Translations under genes and position numbers: made by a program
Shown: in pieces, positions 57,755 to 64,000 of the stretch
Layout: each line of letters opens with the position of its first letter
Numbering within the stretch: the first letter of the stretch is position 1
DNA from: Adenophora triphylla var. japonica
Lineage: Eukaryota; Streptophyta; Magnoliopsida; Asterales; Campanulaceae
Length of the DNA stretch: 64,000 bases
Direction of reading: 5' to 3'
NCBI GenBank assembly: GCA_022495995.1
Contig: JAFEMH010006955.1
Span: forward strand, 43,325 to 107,324
Notes under the pieces: generated by a model
What the model was told of the DNA's origin: nothing
What the model saw: the letters and a program-made list of their open reading frames with translations, nothing else
Databases searched by the model: none

Positions 57755-58141
57755 GACTAGGTCTCAACCAAAATTAAAGGACAAAGTGTCGATGCACCCC
57801 ATCCGCGCGGATAGGATTGCTTTCCAAAAAAATCCGCAATGTACCAAGCCGCTACACCAAAAGAGGAATATTCCGTCCCGCTGCTCGAAACTTGTGCAAA
57901 AACCTCCCAAACCACCCATATATCAAACACCCTTGCAAAAAAAAAACTAAGGCTCATGCAACACCGCATTCATATTGCATTGCATTCATAAAATAAAATC
58001 CTAAACTATTACATTCCAAAAAAAAAAGAGTGTGCATAAAAAAAAAACAAGCAAACATAAATGAAATCCTAAATTATTACATCCAAAAAAAAAGAGAAAA
58101 AAATGTGCATAATCTGTACAAATCTAAATCTCAAAAAAAAA
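57755..58141. other. Spacer between antisense genes
   Basis: A-rich runs at 57937-58040 and 58089-58140. The sequence could hold the 3' end signals of gene A or the promoter of gene B on the minus strand. No ORF of note. Confidence 0.4.
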
Positions 58142-58626
58142 TCAATCGGAGTCTCCAGCGCCCGATGTCTCCCCCCGGCCCCTCTTGCGACTCGGGCCCG
58201 CCTCCTCAGAGCCCCCGAAAATCTCGGGCTCGTAATCGTCCTCGTCTCCAGAAAGAGGCTCATCAGACCAACCGGCACGCTTCCGATAGGGCAAGCCGAG
58301 ATCTGCGAAAAAATCGTATCCGAAGGTGAAGGCGTCGGACTCCCGCACGTACGAAGACAACCCGCCATGCCGCTATACGTGTCCTCGCCCGTGTGGATCC
58401 CCGAGAATGACGTGATCCGAAGGCGCACCGCGCGGGGATCAAGGAGAGGAGACAAAGGAGTCTCTCAAGAAGTCTCGAGCGAATAGGGAAGCCTCCCGTC
58501 TCGACTGTGCGCCGGCCGTGGTCGCCTCGCTCTAGCCTCGAGGAGCCCCGCAAGCGACCATCCTCCCGATGAATCTCTTGGCCCCGATCACTTGCTTCGC
58601 GCCTTCTCGACGACCACCTCCGAAAA

Positions 58627-58716
58627 CTGCACAAAACCAAAAGCGTCAAAAAAAAAGGTGATGCTAAAGATGATGAAACAAAAGAAAGAAAAGAAGCGGC
58701 AAAGGTGAAGCCATAC
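58627..58716 (-). other. Short intron of antisense gene A
   Basis: Ninety bases, GTATGG at the start and GGTTTTGTGCAG at the end, T-rich in the minus sense. Size and composition are typical of plant introns. Confidence 0.65.
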
Positions 58717-60118
58717 CTTCATACTCGGACGAGGCCGGAAAGCACGTGGAAGTCGCTCGCCGAGGGATCTCGCACCCTCAATCGGACTCCCATCCCGGAT
58801 ATAGGAAAATCCGTCCGAGGGTACCGCGGATCCCAAGCCCCTCCCTATCCAGAACCCGAGGCATCCTCAACCTCCTCAAGACGAATGTCGCATATGGCTC
58901 AATCGCCACGAAATCCGAGAAGTGCCGGGCCGGCTGGTAATCATCCCAGTCACGGACCGATCGCTCGGGTGCATCATATCGGCGGGAGGCTCCACCGGTG
59001 TCCTCAAAGGCGAGTTCACGCCATGCTGACGCGTCACCCTCTCTCCTAGATAATAGGCATCGCAGTCGACCTCTCGTAATCCTCCGCTGCACGTCCAAAT
59101 CTCGGCCCTTCACCGCGCCACCTCAAAGCGATCCTGTGGGAAGAATATCATCCCCTCATCCGTCTCGGCCTCCGTCAAAGGAAGGCAATCCGCGTACCTG
59201 AGAGTCGTACGCCCGGAGCTTATCTTCTCCCCGGCATGCTTGGACCAAGATCGCATGGCCGGATACGCCCCGACGTACTCCGCCGGCCGCCGCCACATCG
59301 TGACGTGAAAACTCCAACGCCCATACCGCGAAAGGTAAAAATCCAATTAATCCAAAGGCAAAGAAAAGTGCGTGCTCAAAAAAAAAAAAGGAGGGAGAGC
59401 AAAAAGAGAGCTTATACCTCTGTGGCAAACTCAAAGCAAGACAAAGAGCCTCACAGCCTTCCTACGTACCTATCGAGAGCAAAGTAAAGCTCGCCACTCG
59501 GCCTCTCCCCACGAGACATCTCCGCCGTCTCCATGTCCTCCAAGGACCTCAATAAGGCAAAGATCGCCGTCCTCAAAGATGCCCAAAGAGGGTGCTCGAA
59601 AAGGCAAACCACAAGAAGGCCCTGGCAATCTGATCGGCGCCTATCCTCTCCTCCCCAGCCTCATAGCTCACAATGGTCTCCAAAATCTTGCCGTAGACCA
59701 CGGCATACTCCATCCCCATCCCCTTTTTTGGGAATAGGGGAAAATCCCGTAAGAGCTCGCAGACGCATCGCCGTAGCCATCCCGCCACTCAATGCCGCGG
59801 GCCCATTAAAGGACAGCCCGTAATCGCAAAGATAGTCGGAGGGCGTAACCGTAGCCTCGCCTGTAAGAAGTGGAAGGTGTGGGTCGCGCCCCCACCAATG
59901 CCGCGCCGCAGCAAACATCAAGCCCTTGCTCTTAGGGAACTTGACCAGCCCCCTCAAGCACTCAACGAACTCCCAAAGCCCCGTCTCGACAACGATCCGT
60001 CTGACTCGCAAAGCTCCTCGGCCCGCATTCTAAGCCGGTCCCACAAGTCAATCACGGACTCCACCGATCCTCGAGTCTTCATTTTGTTCAGCTGCTCCGT
60101 CACAAAACGGTTTCCGCC

Positions 60119-60866
60119 CTGCAAAAAAAAAAAAAGGGAGAGAGAAAATGTCAAAAAAAAAATTTGCATTTGCATTTACACAAAAAAAAATTTTCGACAG
60201 CATAACAGCATACAATGAGCATAGCCCCATTTTTCTCGCATAAAAGAAAACAGTTTTCAGCAAGTCCCAATGCATTCATCAAAAAAAAAATGCATTCCTA
60301 CGGAAGTAAAAACTCCGTCCCATTTTCATAAAATAACATGCATACCATCCATCATCTCAAAAAAAAAAAAAATTGCATACATGCATATCATCCATCTCAC
60401 ATGCAACGGGAGGAAAAATCCGTCCCACTTTTAAAAAAAAAAATCCTAAACATACATACATCTCATATTGACAAAATGCCCATTCTTTCCAAACAAAATG
60501 CATGCATTGCATCATTCATCAATATCAATATTCAATTTCAAAAAAAAAATCATCATTCATCAATATCAACATTCAATTTCAAAAAAAAAAATCATCATCA
60601 TCAACATGCAATATTCAATTTCAAAAAAAAAAAAAAAATCACAATTTTCGAATTTTCACATGCAATTTTCGAATTAAAAAAAAATGGCGAAAATGCCAAT
60701 TCTTTTTCCCAAGCAAAATGCACATTTTGGGTTACTCACATAATCATCAAGATTCAAAGACAATGAACATCAATATTCAATTTCAAAAAAAAAAATTCAA
60801 AAATCACCCAAAATTCAAATTTCAAACAAGAAATCAACAAAGGGATCAAAGGGTTTCAAAGTATAC
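60119..60866 (-). other. Intron 1 of antisense gene A
   Basis: Donor GTATAC and acceptor TTTTTTTTTTTTTGCAG on the minus strand. The body is U-rich in that sense, as plant introns are. The flanking exons join in phase 0 (CGAACG|GGCGGA). On the plus strand the same bases are long A runs and read as nothing. Confidence 0.65.
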
Positions 60867-61031
60867 CGTTCGGAGATTCGAATCCGAAGCCCAATGTTGC
60901 CAAGCACGGTAATGCTCCTCCGCAACCGATTGCGAAAGATTGTAATGCCTCCTCATCCGGACGAGCTCCAACCGCCTCTCCGCTACTGTGCCACGCCCTT
61001 GACCTTGAAAAGCGCCTTCCTCGTGTTCCAT

Positions 61032-61315
61032 TGCTCAAAAATCGAAGAAATCGGAGGAATTCTCAAGCTTTTTGAGCAACAATGGCGGATTTCCTTCTCT
61101 CTCTCTCTCGTAATTTTTTAAAACCGAATGGGGAAGAAGAAAAGGGCGTTGGCCCTAATTAATACCCTCGGTTTTCAAACCCTCTCCGCGCGGACAGATT
61201 GCAAGGGTCAAAATGACCCTTTTGCCCCTTAAAATTCCAGACTCGCAATTCACCCCAACTTGACAAGTTAACAAAGTTAACCAAAGTCAGCCCCTTTGTC
61301 AAGAAAATCATTCCC
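61032..61315 (-). promoter_or_regulatory. Presumed promoter/leader region of antisense gene A
   Basis: Between the ATG of gene A and the tandem array. The minus strand has a CT-poor leader with 'GAGAGAGAGAGAAGG' (61095-61110) and a TATTAATTA word near 61157-61165 that could serve as a TATA-like element. The word 'cgcgcggac' at 61187 is shared with the element's LTR (49178). Confidence 0.35.
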
Positions 61316-64000
61316 TACAGTCAAACGTAAGATCGAGTGCCCCGAGAAAGATAACGAGATCCCATATCTTTCATCAAAATCTTTCCCTAGCAAAGAAACG
61401 TAAGACCGAGTGCCCCGAGAAAGATAACGAGATCCCGTATCTTTCATCAAAATCACCCCTAAGCAAAAACGTAAGACCGAGTGCCCCGAGAAAGATAACG
61501 AGATCCCGTATCTTTCATCAAAATCATTCCCCTGCAAATAACGTAAGACCGAGTGCCCCGAGAAAGATAACGAGATCCCGTATCTTCATCAAAATCTTCC
61601 CTAGCCAAACGTAAGACCTAGTGCCCCGAGAAAGATAACGAGATCCCGTATCTTTCATCAAAATCTTTCCCGGCAGTAAAACGTAAGACCGAGTGCCCCG
61701 AGAAAGATAACGAGATCCCGTATCTTTCATCAAAATCTTCCCCTAAAGAAACGTAAGACCGAGTGCCCCGAGAAAGATAACGAGATCCCGTATCTTTCAT
61801 CAAAATCTTTCCTAGCAAAGAAACGTAAGACCGAGTGCGCTCCCGAGAAAGATAACGAGATCCCGTATCTTTCATCAAAATCTTTCCCCGGTAGCCAAAC
61901 GTAAGACCGAGTGCTCCCGAGAAAGATAACGAGATCCCGTATCTTTCAACAAAATTACTCCCTAGCACAAACGTAAGACCGAGTGCCCCGAGAAAGATAA
62001 CGAAATCCCGTATCTTTCATCAAAATCACCCCGACAAGAAACGTAAGACCGAGTGCCCCGAGAAAGATAACGAGATCCCATATCTTTCATCAAAATCACC
62101 CCCGGCAGTAAAACGTAAGACCGAGTGCCCCGAGAAAGATAACGAGATCCCGTATCTTTCATCAAAATCACCCCTAAGCACAAACGTAAGACCGAGTGCC
62201 CTCGAGAAAGATAACGAGATCCCGTATCTTTCATCAAAATCATCCAACGGCGTCAAACGTAAGACAGTAGTGCCCCGAGAAAGATAACGAGATCCCGTAT
62301 CTTCATCAAAATCTCCCTAGCCAAACGTAAGACCGAGTGCTCCCGAGAAAGATAACGAGATCCCGTATCTTTCATCAAAATCATTCCCTGCGCCAAACGT
62401 AAGACCGAGTGACCCGAGAAAGATAACGGATCCCGTATCTTTCATCAAAATCTTCCCTAAGCAAAGAAACGTAAGACCGATCTCCCGAGAAAGATAACGG
62501 ATCCCGTATCTTTCATCAAAATCTTCCCTAAAAGAAAACGTAAGACCGATCTCCTCCTGAGAAAGATAACGAAATCCCGTATCTTTCATCAAAATCTTCC
62601 CCTAGCAGCCAAACGTAAGACCGAGTGCCCCGAGAAAGATAACGAAATCCCGTATCTTTCATCAAAATCATTCCCTGGGCATAAACGTAAGACCGAGTGC
62701 CCCGAGAAAGATAACGAGATCCCGTATCTTTCATCAAAATCACCCCTAGCAGCAAACGTAAGACCGAAAGTGCCCCGAGAAAGATAACGAGATCCCGTGA
62801 TCTTCATCAAAATCACCCCGTCGCTCAAACGTAAGACCGAAAGGCCCCCGAGAAAGATAACGAGATCCCGTATCTTTCATCAAAATCATCCAACGGCAAG
62901 CCAAACGTAAGACCGAGTGCCCCGAGAAAGATAACGAGATCCCGTATCTTTCATCAAAATCATCCAACTGCAAGCCAAACGTAAGACCGAGTGCCCCGAG
63001 AAAGATAACGAGATCCCGTATCTTTCATCAAAATCACCCCTGTGAGTCAAACGTAAGACCGAGTGCTCCCGAGAAAGATAACGAGATCCCGTATCTTTCA
63101 TCAAAATCATCCCCTAAGCAGTCAAACGTAAGACCGAAAAGTGCCCCGAGAAAGATAACGAGATCCCGTATCTTTCATCAAAATCACCCCTGAAGAAAAA
63201 CGTAAGACCGAGGTGCCCCGAGAAAGATAACGAGATCCCGTATCTTTCATCAAAATCTTTCCCTACAAGAAAACGTAAGACCGAGTGCCCCGAGAAAGAT
63301 AACGAGATCCCGTGATCTTTCATCAAAATCTTCCCCTAGCCAAACGTAAGACCGAGTGCCCCTAGAAAGATAACGAGATCCCGTATCTTTCATCAAAATC
63401 TTTCCCGGCAGTAAAACGTAAGACCGAGTGCCCCGAGAAAGATAACGAGATCCCGTATCTTTCATCAAAATCATCAACGGCAGTCAAACGTAAGTCCGAT
63501 TTCTCCGAGAAAGATAACGGAATCCCGTCTCTTTCATCAAAATTATTCCCCGGCAGTAAAACGTAAGACCGAGTGCCCCGAGAAAGATAACGAGATCCCG
63601 TATCTTTCATCAAAATTTCCCCTGCCAGCAAGAAACATAAGACCGAGTGCCCCGAGAAAGATAACGGAATCCCGTCTCTTTCATCAAAATTATTCCCTAA
63701 CAAAGAAAAACGTAAGACCGAGTGCTCCCGAGAAAGATAACGAGATCCCGTATCTTTCATCAAAATCTTTCCCAAATAAACGTAAGACCGAGTGCCCCGA
63801 GAAAGATAACGAGATCCCGTGATCTTTCATCAAAAATCACCCCTACAGCAGAAAACGTAAGACCGAGTGCTCCCGAGAAAGATAATCTTGAAATCCCGTA
63901 TCTTTCATCAAAATCTTCCCTGGCAAATGCAGCCTCAAACGTAGCAAGACCGTAGGTGCTCCCGAGAAAGATAATCGAGATCCCGTAATCTTTCATCAAA
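61316..64000. repeat. Tandem array, ~72-bp unit, about 37 copies (continues past the window)
   Basis: Each unit starts 'cgtaagaccgagtgccccg' and runs through 'gagaaagataacgagatcc' and 'cgtatctttcatcaaaat', about 56-58 conserved bases, then a variable linker of ~8-17 bases ('cttccctagcaaagaaa', 'cacccctaagcaaaa' and so on). The core contains an inverted repeat GAAAGATA ... TATCTTTC. The ORFs in it ('DFDERYGISLSFSGHSVL' repeated) come from the 24-codon period and are not genes. Position downstream of integrase fits the repeat-rich 3' region known in Ogre-type elements. Confidence 0.93.

Larger units (their letters stand above)
58142..61031 (-). pseudogene. Antisense gene A: plant-mobile-domain-like protein with introns
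   Basis: ATG at 61031. Exon 1 (61031-60867, 55 codons, phase 0) reads 'MEHEEGAFQGQGRGTVAERR' and ends at donor acgGTATAC. A 748-base, T-rich intron follows, with acceptor TTTTGCAG. Exon 2 starts at 60118 in phase 0 ('GGNRFVTEQLNKMKTRGSVE', 'DLWDRLRMRAEELCE'). After a frameshift near 60005 come 'LVKFPKSKGLMFAAARHWW' and 'LLTGEATVTPSDYLCDYGLS', the 'F.l..gE.t.T..D....lgL' pattern of the plant mobile domain. Further blocks: 'LFALLRSLEDME'-type, 'LPFAVWALEFSRHD', 'LRYADCLPLTEAETDEGMIF', 'IEPYATFVLRRLRMPRVLD'. A 90-base intron (58716-58627, GTATGG...TTGTGCAG) precedes the last exon, which ends in an acidic tail ('EPLSGDEDDYEPEIFGGSEE') at a stop at 58142. A middle intron of about 95 bases near 59469-59375 is probable. 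Two or more frameshifts make this copy doubtful as a working gene. Confidence 0.6.
48881..64000 (+). mobile_element. Ogre/Tat-like Ty3/gypsy element lacking RT-RNase H, with antisense genes and a tandem array (runs off the window)
   Basis: 5' LTR 48881-50620, PBS TGGCGACTCCGCTGGGGAC (the tRNA-Arg-type site of Ogre/Tat elements), gag remnant, protease 53047-53778, and integrase 54990-55690. Then come two genes on the opposite strand (56122-61031) and a ~72-bp tandem array (61320-64000+). Protease and integrase motifs are Tat-like. Only about 1.2 kb separates them, where an intact element would hold ~2.5 kb of RT and two RNase H domains, and I find none. The 3' LTR is beyond the window. Protease, integrase and gag all carry small indels, so the copy is inactive on its own. 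Confidence 0.87.

Noticed and set aside
51100..60100. GC-rich stretches as foreign or bacterial contamination
   Set aside because: Protease, integrase, PBS, LTR and plant-type introns tie the region to a plant Ty3/gypsy element.
61316..64000. CRISPR-like pattern of constant repeats and variable spacers
   Set aside because: The constant part is ~57 bp and the variable part only ~8-17 bp, units drift, there are no cas genes, and the context is a plant retrotransposon.
61316..64000. Many minus-strand ORFs of 70-137 aa in the array
   Set aside because: They are the 24-codon repeat read in shifting frames, with no start context or conserved frame.

Overview
This 64 kb window is nuclear DNA of a flowering plant, probably a eudicot with a TE-rich genome. 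It has no prokaryotic features. Almost everything is nested transposable elements, and one ordinary host gene survives apparently intact: a single-exon dirigent-type gene at 40652-41209 (minus).

Layout. 200-17801: a Ty1/copia element on the minus strand (Copia-A) with about 1.2 kb LTRs, a tRNA-iMet primer site, gag, protease, integrase, RT-RNase H and an extra 3' ORF region. Its gag is split by a non-autonomous CACTA transposon (CACTA-1, 12306-16470, TSD GAT) that carries spliced fragments of a dynamin-related protein 3 gene. 17802-20349: tandem repeats and a Ty3/gypsy gag fragment. 20350-26550: a second CACTA element (CACTA-2, 30-bp perfect TIRs, TSD AGA) filled with low-complexity DNA, including a 3.1 kb array of the telomere-like heptamer CCCTATA, a Stowaway MITE and a near-perfect 182-bp foldback. 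26599-29205: a decayed Tat-lineage gypsy pol (RT, RNase H, second RNase H, integrase start). 29209-38308: remains of a third CACTA element (transposase-like exons on the minus strand, a captured DEAD-box helicase exon on the plus strand, and a right end at 38308). It is interrupted by Copia-C (30594-37248), which has 989-bp LTRs, TSD ATGGT and a defective RT. 38309-39029: a gypsy LTR. 40037-44575: the dirigent gene packed between MITEs (four Stowaway, one Tourist), plus simple and tandem repeats.

44918-48880 is a second, 5'-half copy of the Copia-A family on the plus strand (Copia-B), cut by an Ogre/Tat-like Ty3/gypsy element that starts at 48881 and runs out of the window. This last element is the most unusual object here. 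It keeps an LTR, a tRNA-Arg-type PBS, a partial gag, a protease and the second half of integrase, but I see no reverse transcriptase or RNase H. Downstream of integrase, on the opposite strand, it carries two host-like genes. One resembles a plant-mobile-domain protein and has recognisable plant introns; the other resembles DUF7745-type proteins. They are followed by about 37 copies of a ~72-bp tandem repeat, each holding a conserved hairpin core and a variable linker.

The elements interact mainly by nesting and capture. CACTA elements have picked up host exons (DRP3, RH7-type helicase), retroelements are split by CACTAs, and MITEs sit at both edges of the one intact gene. Frameshifts are common in the retroelement ORFs, so most coding entries are relics. 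Family calls were made by eye from motifs; no database search was possible.
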